DNA of 64,000 nt from NCBI RefSeq assembly GCF_017901135.1, contig NZ_CP072801.1, forward strand, positions 1,984,001 to 2,048,000. The letters are read 5' to 3'. The notes under the pieces are model-generated. The model did no database searches. It saw only the letters and a list, made by a program, of their open reading frames with translations, and was not told the DNA's origin. Of this stretch, positions 8,485 through 17,995 are shown piece after piece. This DNA is from Thiothrix litoralis (GTDB lineage Bacteria; Pseudomonadota; Gammaproteobacteria; Thiotrichales; Thiotrichaceae). Position 1 is the stretch's first letter; the number at the start of each line of letters is the position of its first letter. The translations under genes and the position numbers were made by a program.

Positions 8485-9942
8485 TTATGCTGTCGCAGTG
8501 CCGCCGACGGTGATACCGTCAATTCTGAGGGTAGGTTGACCCACGCCGACGGGAACGCTTTGCCCATCTTTGCCGCAAACACCAATCCCGGTATCGAGTT
8601 GCAAGTCCTTGCCCACCATGCTGACACGGGTCAACACATCCGGGCCATTGCCGATCAAGGTAGCATTTTTCAGCGGCTTGCCGAGCTTACCGTTTTCGAT
8701 CTGGTAGGCTTCGGAAGCTGAAAACACGAACTTGCCAGAAGTAATATCCACCTGCCCACCGGAGAAGTTCACGGCATAAATGCCTTTCTCCACCGAAGCA
8801 ATGATTTCAGCCGGATCGTATGCGCCTGCCCGCATATAGGTATTGGTCATACGCGGCATCGGCAGGTGCGCGTAAGATTGACGCCGCCCGTTGCCAGTGG
8901 ATTGCGTACCCATCAGCGCTGCATTCTGGCGGTCGAACAAGTAACCTTTGAGGATACCGTCTTCAATCAGGGTAGTGCATTGGGTTTGCGTGCCTTCGTC
9001 ATCCACACTCAGGGAACCACGGCGCTGTTCCAGCGTGCCATCGTCCACCACGGTAATGCCTTTGGCCGCAACCTGTTCACCGATGCGCCCGGCAAAGGCG
9101 GAAGTGCCTTTGCGGTTGAAATCGCCTTCCAGCCCGTGACCAATCGCTTCGTGCAACAGCACACCCGGCCAGCCGTTACCCAGCACCACGGTCATGCTGC
9201 CAGCGGGGGCTGCTTCGGCATCCAGATTGATCAGCGCCTTGCGTACCGCTTCTTCAGCGTATTCCTGCGCCTTGTTGCCATGAGTGAAAAAGTCGAGGCT
9301 GAAACGCCCACCACCGCCTGCGGTAGCACTTTCGGTTTGCCCATTACGCTCAACAATCACAGACACATTGGCGCGTACCAGCGGGCGGACATCGGCAGTC
9401 ATGCGCCCGGTTTCATCCACCACCAGAATGATTTCATGCACCGCCACCATATTGGCCATGACTTGCTGCACATAAGGGCTTGCCGCACGGGCAATGCTGT
9501 CAATCTGGCGCAAAAAGCTGATCTTGTCGTCTTCGGACAACGACGCCAGCGGGTCATCCATCCCATACAGTTGGCGTTGCGGAGCGCTGATTTTCCACGC
9601 ATTCACCGAGCCGGATTGCCCGGCGCGGGTAATGGCGCGTGCCGCCTTGGCCGATTCCAGCAAGGCAGGCAGGGTAATTTCACCGCTGTAAGCAAACCCG
9701 GTTTGCTCACCACAAACCGAACGCACCCCAACACCCTGTTCGATGCTGTAACTGCCGCTCTTGATAATGCTTTCTTCCAGCCCCCAGGACTCGTAACGGG
9801 CTGACTGGAAATACACATCTGCCAAGGTAGTGTCTTGGGTTAACAACTGGCTAAACACCTGTTCTAGGTGTTGTTCACTTAAGCCCGTTGGGGTGAAAAA
9901 AGCTTCACGGGCGGCCTCGTATGACTGATTTTTACTATTCAT
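8485..9942 (-). CDS. tldD: Metalloprotease TldD
   Basis: A 485-residue TldD, the metal-binding catalytic partner of PmbA. The zinc site HEAIGHGLEGD is visible in the middle of the protein and the downstream MPRMTNTYMRAG block and GGQVDITSGKFVFSASEAY match the family. The start codon overlaps the stop of the amidase gene by four bases (ATGA), and pmbA follows after 11 bp. This gives an operon of amidase-tldD-pmbA downstream of yhdP and rng, an order common in gammaproteobacteria. Confidence 0.97.
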   Translation of the reverse strand: MNSKNQSYEAAREAFFTPTGLSEQHLEQVFSQLLTQDTTLADVYFQSARYESWGLEESIIKSGSYSIEQGVGVRSVCGEQTGFAYSGEITLPALLESAKAARAITRAGQSGSVNAWKISAPQRQLYGMDDPLASLSEDDKISFLRQIDSIARAASPYVQQVMANMVAVHEIILVVDETGRMTADVRPLVRANVSVIVERNGQTESATAGGGGRFSLDFFTHGNKAQEYAEEAVRKALINLDAEAAPAGSMTVVLGNGWPGVLLHEAIGHGLEGDFNRKGTSAFAGRIGEQVAAKGITVVDDGTLEQRRGSLSVDDEGTQTQCTTLIEDGILKGYLFDRQNAALMGTQSTGNGRRQSYAHLPMPRMTNTYMRAGAYDPAEIIASVEKGIYAVNFSGGQVDITSGKFVFSASEAYQIENGKLGKPLKNATLIGNGPDVLTRVSMVGKDLQLDTGIGVCGKDGQSVPVGVGQPTLRIDGITVGGTATA

Positions 9943-10775
9943 GATGTTCCTTTGGTAATCGTTTGAGTGGTGCAGCGGTGTGACAGCACTGGAAATGTTT
10001 TTCGGGTTTGTTCCAGTGCATCAAGGTCAATGTCCGCCAGTACTACGCCTGCGCCTTTTTCGCGGACATCGCGTACCCGCCCCCAGTAATCCACGATCAT
10101 GCTGTGACCGTAAGTGGTGCGCCCGCTGACATGGTAGCCACCTTGACCGGGTGCTATGACGTAGCAGAGGTTTTCGATGGCGCGGGCACGGATCAGTACT
10201 TCCCAATGGGCTTTACCCGTCAGTTCTGTGAATGCCGCTGGTATCACCAGAATTTGCGCCCCTTGTTCCGACAAACGTCGGTAGAGTTCGGGGAAGCGCA
10301 AGTCATAACAGACCGACAACCCCAGTTTTCCAAACGGGGTATCCACCACCACGGGTTTGTTGCCCGGCATCGTGGTATCGCTTTCGGTATAAACTTCCTG
10401 ATTTTCGCTTAACTCGACATCGAACAGGTGAATTTTGTCGTAACGTGCCACAACCTTGCCTTTGTCATCGTACAGGATCGAAGCTGCGTATGACTTTGCC
10501 GGGTCTTCAGAACAGATCGGGATAGTGCCCGCTACAATCCATACTCCGTACTTGCTGGCTTGCTGGCTGACGAACGTCTGGATAGGGCCATTCCCAAAAG
10601 GTTCGGCAATTTTCACCCTGTCGGCTTCATCCGCACCCATCATGGCAAAGGTTTCCGGCAACACGACCAAACCTGCGCCGCGCTCTGCTGCCTCCTTGAT
10701 CAAACGCCCCGCTTCCATCAGGTTGGCCGGAACGTTTGGACCTGCTGCCATTTGTAGTGCTGCGATTAGCGCCAT
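9939..10775 (-). CDS. Carbon-nitrogen hydrolase, Nit1/omega-amidase type
   Basis: A 278-residue nitrilase-superfamily amidase. The catalytic triad can be read as Glu in VVLPETFAMMG, Lys in YDKIHLFDVEL and Cys in LSVCYDLRFPELYR. The sequence is closest in pattern to Nit1-type enzymes that hydrolyse deaminated glutathione, a metabolite repair function. It sits between yhdP and tldD as in many related genomes. The exact substrate cannot be set from the sequence, so no gene symbol is given. Confidence 0.9.
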   Translation of the reverse strand: MALIAALQMAAGPNVPANLMEAGRLIKEAAERGAGLVVLPETFAMMGADEADRVKIAEPFGNGPIQTFVSQQASKYGVWIVAGTIPICSEDPAKSYAASILYDDKGKVVARYDKIHLFDVELSENQEVYTESDTTMPGNKPVVVDTPFGKLGLSVCYDLRFPELYRRLSEQGAQILVIPAAFTELTGKAHWEVLIRARAIENLCYVIAPGQGGYHVSGRTTYGHSMIVDYWGRVRDVREKGAGVVLADIDLDALEQTRKTFPVLSHRCTTQTITKGTS

Positions 10776-10826
10776 GCGAATGTCTCCCCTTACTTGTGCG
10801 TTTATATCGGTGATGTCATTGTCTGT

Positions 10827-13800
10827 TCAATGCGCTAAAACATCAACATCCGTCTTTTTGAAAGGTAGTTTTAATTCGACAATTTCTGGCTTTTCCCACG
10901 CTCCTGTTACTTGGTAGCGCCAGCCACCGCCAGCCTTCAACTTGTCGGCCGCCTTTTTCTCAGTGAGGGAATTCAGCAACAACATGGCTGCACCGCCGCC
11001 TATTCCACCAACCGCAGCCCCGACTACCGGCAAAGCAGAACGCAGATTGGGTATAACCGTCAGCGTCTGGTCAAGCGTTTTACGGGCAAGATCGACCTTG
11101 CCCTGAATACCAGCAATCATCGCAGCCGCTTCAATAACTGTATCGGTGGTTTGCAACACGCCTTGATTCAGTTGAAAACTACCGGTAATGGCATCAAAGG
11201 CCACCCCTTTGCTGGTTATGTCACGAAAATCCAGCGACAAGCGTCCGGGCAAATGTTCAACATCCAGCAAGCCCAGCAAACGCCCCACACCGGGGTCGAC
11301 CCCGCTCAGGCTGCCTTGGCCGAGACTGGCATGAATTTCCCCATTCAGGTTAGGCAAGGCAAAACTGAACGGTGCACCCGCCCAATGTAGCTTAGCCTCT
11401 GCCTGCAAATGCCCGCCTTCCAGCATGGCTTCCTCACCCGGTTGCGCCAACAGTTTGCCGGGCTCAGGAATAGTGGCTGTCGCGCTGATAGTAGTATGGG
11501 AAGTACCATCAGCCGCCGTATACCAGCGACCACTAGAAGAAGACAGCGCCAGTAACGGGGAACGCACTTCCAGCTTGTCGATATGCATTTCATCACGAAC
11601 TTTATTCAAGCTGAGGGTCAGTTGCTCAAGTGGCAAATCACTTTTACGGCAGTTCCGACAGGTAATGCGCATCGACGGGAAGTCGCGGGGGAATAGACCC
11701 TTACCAGCCATTTTCCCAGATGTTGGCAGATGATCACCAATCTGGTCGAGATCAATACCGTTCAGGTCAAGGTTGACCCGTCCACTGGCAGGTGCATTCA
11801 AGGGCAAATGCAGGTTAACTTGCAACTTATCAGCACGTACATGAGCTTTCAATAACGTATCCGCCACCGCACTCATGCTGGCTTTACCCAATGACTGCGC
11901 CCCCAGCTTGAGATTGCCAACCTTGAGATTCGCCTGAATGTTGGGTAAGGCAAAGGCTGGTTGGCCTCCGCTGCTTGCCGTGCCCAAGCCTTGCCACGCC
12001 AACAGATCCAGTTCCGCCAATTCCCCACCGACGTGAATGCCACGCTTGGGCAAACCAATAGGCTTACCCCCCAGACTGATGCCGATTGCAGTGGGCTGTT
12101 TACCGCTACGGGGCAAACGCGCCAGAATGCCCAGTTGCTTACCCATCTCCACCCCTACACGCCAAGGTTTGGCGGAGTCAAAGGGCAATTCAAGCTGCAC
12201 AGTCAAATTACGTGATTCTGCTGCTGTCTTGCCGAACGGTGGCGGCAACGCAATCGTCACGCCTTGTAACTGGCTGCGTGACTGCACCATCAGGCTACTG
12301 AGCTTACTAGCTGCGTTAGCATGACCATGATTGAACGCAGGCAGTTGCAGCGAGGTCTCAATCGCGGCTTTGCCATGCAAATATTGTTTCAAACCCGCGA
12401 GATTTTCGGGCAGAAAAACCCCTGGTTCATTGGACTGTTGCAAGCCGACACTAATCACCCCTTTGGCTTTATCGGTCTTCGCAGACAGTTTAACCGGCTG
12501 CTCACGGTATTCGCCACTAGCGCCGTCCACATCAACCCCATACTGGTCAAAGTGCACCTTACCGTTAAGTTGGGTAAAGTGCTGGTTATAATTGGGAATC
12601 GAAAAACGGTTGTCGTGCAAGCTGACCACCCCATCCACCGCGACACCTTGCTTGTCGAGCGTCTCTTTTTTCAAGGGAACATCCAGTTTCAAGTGCAAAT
12701 CAGAACCACCGGAAAACTGTGCTACCTGCATAAAATCACGCAAGCTGCGCCCGATAGGTGCATCCTGCAAGTAATTCATGTGTGCCTGCAAATCCCCTTT
12801 GGTGTTCAAGTCCAGCAATAGGTGGTTATCCTTGGTATGCATATTAGGGATGCTCACACTGCCCCCCGTTACTGCCAGCGCCATCATCCGCGCACTGTGT
12901 ACCGTGGCATTCATCTCGGCATTGTGGAAACGCAACTCACCCTTAACCTCGCGGGCTTCTGGCCATTCCGGCAAATACGCCAGCACCCCTTTTTCAATAT
13001 CGAAACGGATGTCAAACAAGCCCGATTGCTGCTGAAACGGAAAATCTGCTGGATTCCCCCGCAACACAAATTCACCCTTGGGAACATAGCCCTGCACGAT
13101 CGCGGTTTTCAGCCATTTTTCCGTATTATCGGGAACCACGGCAGGAATGTAATCCCGTACATTATCCAGCGTGCGGCGGGTAGCAAACTGCATAGTGAGG
13201 TCGATGTCAGCAGGTTTGTGAGTGGGCATTGCCAGCTTGCCTGCACCTGTCAGCTCAAGATCAGCATTACGGGCTATCAGACGCGGCATTTGCCAGTGCC
13301 AGCCGTCGGCTTGTACCTGCCAGTTCAGGTCAGCTTCCAGCGTCTCTAGCTGCAAGGTTTTTTCAAACCATTTGGGGAACTGAAGGGCGCTATCCTTGAC
13401 GTTAACCTGAACCTTACCCCCTGCATTATCAGCGGCAAACGTGGCATTCACTTCCTTCAACGCGGGCACATCCGCATTGCCGTCCCACCCCAGATGAGAA
13501 ATCTCGCCTTCCCCGCTAATATGCAAGGGTTTACCGACTTCCGCGTCAATGGTGGCATCCAGTTTCAGGCCACCCGCTTTCACGCCGTATGCCGTGATTA
13601 AAGGGGAAGGTAACGCCGCGAGGTTGAATATCTGGGTACGAGTATGCAACTTGCCATCCCATTGCGGCGAACCATCTGGCTTTTTGACCTGATGCAGCAC
13701 CGCATCCAGCGCCAGCGAATCGCCAATGGAAGGCGGGAACAAGGCATCAGCCTGCAAGGTGATTTCATGCGGCAAAATTTCGCCCATGAATTGCAGGTCA

Positions 13801-14351
13801 CTGAGTGATAAGGTGCGGTGGTTAGCCACGTCCATCCAGTAGACAAAGCCACTGTTAATGCTGATGCGAATCGGCGACTGGCGTTCAACATTCAAGACAG
13901 TGTTTTTCTGCCCTGGCAATGGAAAGCGCAAGCCCTGAATATCCGGCAATTCATTGGCCTTTTGGCGCAGGATGAATTCCACCCCTTCCAGCTTGACCTC
14001 GGCGGGTTGTAAACGCAGGGTGCGCAAGCTTTCACGCCAGTCCAGCGTCAAAGCCAGTTGGCGGATAAAGATAGGGGATTCGCCCGACGGCTCGGTGAGT
14101 TGCAGATTATCAATCACCCACAACAAATCATCGCCGTCACTATCCACCCGAATTTGCCCGATATTGATCTGATTGCCGACGAAATCCGACAATTCAGCCT
14201 CCAGAATGCCCTTGTAGTCGTTGACCATCGGCAACCAGAGCTGCGCAAAACCCACTAGCGCAACCAGAAAAATAGCCCAATGAAAGAAAAACGTTAGTAG
14301 TAGATAGCTGAGGCGTAATACAAAACCACCAGCCCTCCTAGAGAAGTACAA
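10827..14351 (-). CDS. yhdP: YhdP family AsmA-like envelope protein (DUF3971)
   Basis: A 1174-residue protein with one N-terminal membrane segment (LRLSYLLLTFFFHWAIFLVALVGFAQLWLP, split here at the predicted helix) and a long periplasmic part rich in beta strands. It belongs to the AsmA/TamB/YhdP group, whose members form long grooved bridges and help move phospholipids from inner to outer membrane. The C-terminal AsmA-like block includes VDPGVGRLLGLLDVEHLPGR and the late VVGAAVGGIGGGAAMLL segment. The start overlaps the end of rng by 14 bases. Length is close to E. coli YhdP (1266 residues). Confidence 0.93.
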   Translation of the reverse strand: MYFSRRAGGFVLRLSYLLLTFFFHWAIFLVALVGFAQLWLPMVNDYKGILEAELSDFVGNQINIGQIRVDSDGDDLLWVIDNLQLTEPSGESPIFIRQLALTLDWRESLRTLRLQPAEVKLEGVEFILRQKANELPDIQGLRFPLPGQKNTVLNVERQSPIRISINSGFVYWMDVANHRTLSLSDLQFMGEILPHEITLQADALFPPSIGDSLALDAVLHQVKKPDGSPQWDGKLHTRTQIFNLAALPSPLITAYGVKAGGLKLDATIDAEVGKPLHISGEGEISHLGWDGNADVPALKEVNATFAADNAGGKVQVNVKDSALQFPKWFEKTLQLETLEADLNWQVQADGWHWQMPRLIARNADLELTGAGKLAMPTHKPADIDLTMQFATRRTLDNVRDYIPAVVPDNTEKWLKTAIVQGYVPKGEFVLRGNPADFPFQQQSGLFDIRFDIEKGVLAYLPEWPEAREVKGELRFHNAEMNATVHSARMMALAVTGGSVSIPNMHTKDNHLLLDLNTKGDLQAHMNYLQDAPIGRSLRDFMQVAQFSGGSDLHLKLDVPLKKETLDKQGVAVDGVVSLHDNRFSIPNYNQHFTQLNGKVHFDQYGVDVDGASGEYREQPVKLSAKTDKAKGVISVGLQQSNEPGVFLPENLAGLKQYLHGKAAIETSLQLPAFNHGHANAASKLSSLMVQSRSQLQGVTIALPPPFGKTAAESRNLTVQLELPFDSAKPWRVGVEMGKQLGILARLPRSGKQPTAIGISLGGKPIGLPKRGIHVGGELAELDLLAWQGLGTASSGGQPAFALPNIQANLKVGNLKLGAQSLGKASMSAVADTLLKAHVRADKLQVNLHLPLNAPASGRVNLDLNGIDLDQIGDHLPTSGKMAGKGLFPRDFPSMRITCRNCRKSDLPLEQLTLSLNKVRDEMHIDKLEVRSPLLALSSSSGRWYTAADGTSHTTISATATIPEPGKLLAQPGEEAMLEGGHLQAEAKLHWAGAPFSFALPNLNGEIHASLGQGSLSGVDPGVGRLLGLLDVEHLPGRLSLDFRDITSKGVAFDAITGSFQLNQGVLQTTDTVIEAAAMIAGIQGKVDLARKTLDQTLTVIPNLRSALPVVGAAVGGIGGGAAMLLLNSLTEKKAADKLKAGGGWRYQVTGAWEKPEIVELKLPFKKTDVDVLAH

Positions 14352-15816
14352 CGTCGAAATGCTCCTGCGTATAAAGTGCTTCTACCTGTAAACGGATCGG
14401 AATCCCCACGAATTGTTGTAACTCAGCCAGACTGTCGGATTCCTCATCCAATAACAAATCCACCACTTCCTGCGAGGCCAGCACCAGTAATTCGCGGGCA
14501 TCAAACTGGCGCACTGCCCGCAAGATTTCCCGGAAGGCTTCGTAGCACACCGTTTCCGCACTTTTAACAAAGCCGTTACCATTACAACAAGGACAAGCCT
14601 GACACAGGATATGTTCCAGACTTTCGCGGGTACGTTTGCGGGTCATTTCCACCAATCCCAGCGGGGAAACATCGCAAACATAGGTTTTAGCGTAATCACG
14701 CTCCAGTGACTTTTCCAGCAACTTCAACACCTGTTGGCGGTGGTCATGTTGCAGCATGTCAATGAAGTCGATAATGATAATGCCACCCAAGTTACGCAGC
14801 CGCAGTTGGCGGGCGATGGTTTGCGCGGCTTCCAGATTGGTGCGGAAAATGGTTTCTTCCAGATTGCGGCTACCGACAAAACCGCCGGTATTCACGTCAA
14901 TCGTGGTCATGGCTTCGGTCTGATCAATGATGACATAACCGCCTGATTTTAGAGGCACCTTGCGTTGCAGGGCTTTCTGGATTTCCTCCTCAACCCCGTG
15001 CAGGTCGAAGATCGGGCGCTCACCAGGGTAATGGTCAATCACGCCCGCCAAATCGGGAATGTATTTCTCACTGAATTCAATGACTTTAGTAGCTGTTTCG
15101 CGGGAATCTATCAAGACCTTGCTGATCTTTTCCCCCACCATGTCACGCAATACCCGCAACACCAGCGGCAAGTCGGAATACACCAGCATAGGAGCGGGTG
15201 ATTCCAACGAGGTTTTGGAAATGCTCCCCCAGAGTTTGCGCAAAAACTTCATGTCACGGCGCAAGTCGTCTTCGCTAATGCCTTCCGCAGCCGTGCGCAC
15301 GATATAGCCTTGTTCATCGCCGAATTCAGCCCGTAACCGCTCGATGGTGGCACGCAAGCGTTCCCGCTCGGCGCCCTCTTCAATTTTGCCCGATACCCCC
15401 ACATTGTTGTTGTCAGGCATCAACACCAGAAAGCGCGAGGGTATAGTAACGTGGGTAGTCAGGCGTGCGCCTTTGGTTCCCAGTGGGTCTTTGATGACCT
15501 GCACCAACAACTTTTTGCCTTCATACAACAGTTCGCTGATTTGTACGGTAGGGCGCGGAATCGTATGGCCGTGAAACTCTTCGAGCGACGGGTGTGTCAG
15601 GTCAGACGCGTGTAGGAAAGCGGATTTTTCCAGACCAATGTCGATGAAAGCAGCTTCCATCCCCGGTAATACCCGGCAGACCTTGCCTTTGTAAATATTG
15701 CCGACAATGCCTTTGCGGGAAGTACGCTCAATCAGAACCTCCTGCAAACAACCATTTTCGAGCAAGGCAACCCGTGATTCTTGCGGGGTAACGTTGATTA
15801 ACAGTTCTGCGCTCAT
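14338..15816 (-). CDS. rng: Ribonuclease G
   Basis: A 492-residue RNase G, the endonuclease that processes the 5' end of 16S rRNA and some mRNAs. It has the N-terminal S1 domain (GIVGNIYKGKVCRVLPGMEAAFIDIG), the DNase I-like catalytic region with IDVNTGGFVGSRN and IIIIDFIDM (catalytic aspartates), and the zinc-link cysteines in CQACPCCNGNG. It lacks the C-terminal scaffold of RNase E, which separates the two. It lies between maf and yhdP, the usual order. Confidence 0.97.
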   Translation of the reverse strand: MSAELLINVTPQESRVALLENGCLQEVLIERTSRKGIVGNIYKGKVCRVLPGMEAAFIDIGLEKSAFLHASDLTHPSLEEFHGHTIPRPTVQISELLYEGKKLLVQVIKDPLGTKGARLTTHVTIPSRFLVLMPDNNNVGVSGKIEEGAERERLRATIERLRAEFGDEQGYIVRTAAEGISEDDLRRDMKFLRKLWGSISKTSLESPAPMLVYSDLPLVLRVLRDMVGEKISKVLIDSRETATKVIEFSEKYIPDLAGVIDHYPGERPIFDLHGVEEEIQKALQRKVPLKSGGYVIIDQTEAMTTIDVNTGGFVGSRNLEETIFRTNLEAAQTIARQLRLRNLGGIIIIDFIDMLQHDHRQQVLKLLEKSLERDYAKTYVCDVSPLGLVEMTRKRTRESLEHILCQACPCCNGNGFVKSAETVCYEAFREILRAVRQFDARELLVLASQEVVDLLLDEESDSLAELQQFVGIPIRLQVEALYTQEHFDVVLL

Positions 15817-15851
15817 GAATCCGCCTGTGGTAATTTGTGATAATTGTTTTT

Positions 15852-16451
15852 CTATAATGTGTGGATGCCTGCTGCTGCCAGCAATTGCGCCGTCTCAAAC
15901 AGAGGCAATCCCATTACCCCGGAATAGGAACCTTGCAAATTTTCGACGAAAACCGCGCCAAGCCCTTGAATGGCATAAGCACCCGCTTTGTCGTGTGGTT
16001 CCCCGGTTTCCCAGTATGCCAGAATTTCAGGGTCAGTGATTGTGCGGAACTTGACCACACTACGGCTCACCGCGAGCTGTACACCTGCCGTTGTCGCCAG
16101 AGCCACAGCGGTCAGGATTTCGTGCTGCTGACCAGACATTTGCCGCAACATCTGCCGGGCATGTTCAACATCACGCGGTTTCACCAAGAGTTCGCCGTTG
16201 AGAATGCCGAGGGTGTCAGAACCGAGAACGGGTAAAACGGGCGTATTCAATACGTCCCTGCGGGTATTCCAAACGGTTTCAGCTTTTAAGATAGCCAAAC
16301 GTTCGACCAAGGCGGCAGGCGTTTCACCTAGCAACGGCGTTTCATCCACATCCGCCGTTTGCACCACAAAGTGCAGGCCGATCTGCGTCAGGAGTTCGCG
16401 ACGGCGTGGCGAGGCAGATGCCAGAATAAACTGCGGGGCATGAACCTGCAT
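15852..16451 (-). CDS. maf: Maf family nucleoside triphosphate pyrophosphatase
   Basis: A 199-residue Maf/YhdE-type protein, a house-cleaning enzyme that hydrolyses dTTP, UTP and modified nucleotides to monophosphates. The signature ILASASPRRRELL is at the N-terminus; VLGSDTLGILNGELLVKP contains the catalytic aspartate; the C-terminal GAYAIQGLGAVFVENLQGSYSGVMGLPL is highly conserved in YhdE-like members. The start codon follows the rlmH stop directly (16452/16451). Confidence 0.95.
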   Translation of the reverse strand: MQVHAPQFILASASPRRRELLTQIGLHFVVQTADVDETPLLGETPAALVERLAILKAETVWNTRRDVLNTPVLPVLGSDTLGILNGELLVKPRDVEHARQMLRQMSGQQHEILTAVALATTAGVQLAVSRSVVKFRTITDPEILAYWETGEPHDKAGAYAIQGLGAVFVENLQGSYSGVMGLPLFETAQLLAAAGIHTL

Positions 16452-16925
16452 TTAATCTCCCCGATGATAAGGGTGGTTGGTGAGGATGCTCCAAGCACGA
16501 AACAATTGCTCCGCCACCACGATACGCACCAGCGGATGCGGGAACGTCAAGGGTGACAATGACCAGCTTTGCTCGGCACGTTGCAGGCAGGCGGGCGACA
16601 AACCTTCCGGCCCCCCCACCAGCAAGCTGACATCACGACCAGACATCATCCAGCTATCGAGTTGTTGGGAAAGCTGCTCGGTAGACCACGGCTTGCCTTT
16701 CACATCCAACGTAACCACCAGATTGCCATCAGGAATAGCGGCCAGCAATTTTTCACCTTCACTCTGACGAATGCGGTTCAAATCACTGTTCTTAGTGCGT
16801 TTCTCGGCGGCAATTTCGCGGATCAACACTTGGCACTGGGGTGGCATCCGACTAGCATATTCTTCCGTGCCAGTGTTCACCCACCCCGGCATTTTCGTGC
16901 CAATCGCTAGCAAGTGAATGCGCAC
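16452..16925 (-). CDS. rlmH: 23S rRNA (pseudouridine1915-N3)-methyltransferase
   Basis: A 157-residue SPOUT methyltransferase, which methylates pseudouridine 1915 in helix 69 of 23S rRNA on assembled ribosomes. The N-terminal [16 protein letters not shown], the [17 protein letters not shown] cofactor knot and the C-terminal [20 protein letters not shown] with HPYHR are fully conserved and match the E. coli length (155). It is directly downstream of rsfS, as in most gammaproteobacteria. Confidence 0.97.
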   Translation of the reverse strand: MRIHLLAIGTKMPGWVNTGTEEYASRMPPQCQVLIREIAAEKRTKNSDLNRIRQSEGEKLLAAIPDGNLVVTLDVKGKPWSTEQLSQQLDSWMMSGRDVSLLVGGPEGLSPACLQRAEQSWSLSPLTFPHPLVRIVVAEQLFRAWSILTNHPYHRGD

Positions 16926-17315
16926 TTAGTCGACTTCGTTTTCAGAAGCAGTGGCAGCATCCAACATGCCGGGGCGGAATTGTGGCAGACCTTCGCCCAC
17001 TTCCCAGAGCTTTTCCAGATTATAGTAGTCACGGGTGCTGGCGAGCATGACGTGCAAAATAATGTCATTCAAATCCAGCAACACCCAGTCAGACTGGTTA
17101 TCGCCTTCGATGCCCAGCGGTTGCACACCTGCCTGTTTCACAGCAAGCTCCACCGAGTCGGCGAGGGATTTCACGTGGCGGTTAGAGTTGCCCGTAACAA
17201 TCACCATCATATCGGTAATGGCTGATTTGCCACGTACATCAATCGTCTTGATGTCTTGGCCTTTCATATCATCCAGGGTTTGTACGACTAATTGTTTAAG
17301 TGTCTCAAGTTCCAT
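16926..17315 (-). CDS. rsfS: Ribosome silencing factor
   Basis: A 129-residue RsfS, which binds L14 on the 50S subunit and blocks subunit joining during starvation. The core GNSNRHVKSLADSVE, GDNQSDWVLLDLNDIILHVM and the aromatic region YYNLEKLWEV match the family. It overlaps the 3' end of nadD by 11 bp and is followed without a gap by rlmH, so the three genes are one transcription unit. Confidence 0.97.
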   Translation of the reverse strand: MELETLKQLVVQTLDDMKGQDIKTIDVRGKSAITDMMVIVTGNSNRHVKSLADSVELAVKQAGVQPLGIEGDNQSDWVLLDLNDIILHVMLASTRDYYNLEKLWEVGEGLPQFRPGMLDAATASENEVD

Positions 17316-17940
17316 TAATTTTTTCGCAGTAAAGTTGATGTCGTTGAATAGAATCCAGCACGCTGTCTGGTAACAAATATCGAGGGGATTTTCCCTGTTT
17401 CAATCGTTCACGCACCTGTGTTGCGGAAATATCCAGTGCGGTTACGGGTAACAGGTAAATCCTGCCTGCGGGTGTGGTGCATAACTCGGCGGGGTTTGCG
17501 CTTAGATAAGGCTCATACCAATCGTCAGGGGGCAGACTATACCCCGGACGGTGCACCACGACCAGATGCGCAAGCCCTAAAATTTCATCCCAACGATGCC
17601 AGCGCTGAAAATGCAGGAACGCATCAACACCCAAGGCAAAAAGAATCGGGCGCTCAGTGCCCATTTCATCACGGAACGATTGCAAGGTATCAATGCTGTA
17701 AGAATGCCCTTCACGCCGCAATTCACGGTCATCCGCCTGCAAACGCGGCTCAGAAACCAGCGCCATTTGCAGCATAGCCAAGCGTTGTGCCGGGCTAGCC
17801 ACCGGCTGCGGGCGATGCGGTGGCACATTCCCCGGAATCAGGCGCATGTCAGCCACGCCAAAATGCTCCGCCACCTCCAGTGCCGTGCGCAAGTGAGCGT
17901 AATGAACCGGGTCAAATGTGCCGCCAAGAATACCAATCAT
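17305..17940 (-). CDS. nadD: Nicotinate-nucleotide adenylyltransferase
   Basis: Adenylylates nicotinate mononucleotide in NAD synthesis. The N-terminal nucleotidyltransferase motif reads GILGGTFDPVHYAHL and the C-terminal motif is DISATQVRERL. The reading frame is open to 17985, but I place the start at the ATG at 17940 (MIGILGG), giving 211 residues, close to the E. coli length of 213; the longer form would add an unlikely cysteine-rich leader. It is divergent from the DsrS-like gene, with about 55-120 bp between the starts. Confidence 0.96.
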   Translation of the reverse strand: MIGILGGTFDPVHYAHLRTALEVAEHFGVADMRLIPGNVPPHRPQPVASPAQRLAMLQMALVSEPRLQADDRELRREGHSYSIDTLQSFRDEMGTERPILFALGVDAFLHFQRWHRWDEILGLAHLVVVHRPGYSLPPDDWYEPYLSANPAELCTTPAGRIYLLPVTALDISATQVRERLKQGKSPRYLLPDSVLDSIQRHQLYCEKINGT

Positions 17941-17995
17941 CTCGCGATTATAACAGCATGACAGCAGACTGGCACGGCATACCACAACAGGGTTA

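Noticed and set aside
7922-8539. 205-residue open frame on the plus strand
   Set aside because: Antisense shadow of pmbA and the pmbA/tldD junction; no recognisable motifs.
8866-9804. 312-residue open frame on the plus strand
   Set aside because: Antisense shadow of tldD; the minus-strand protein carries the zinc motif and all family blocks.
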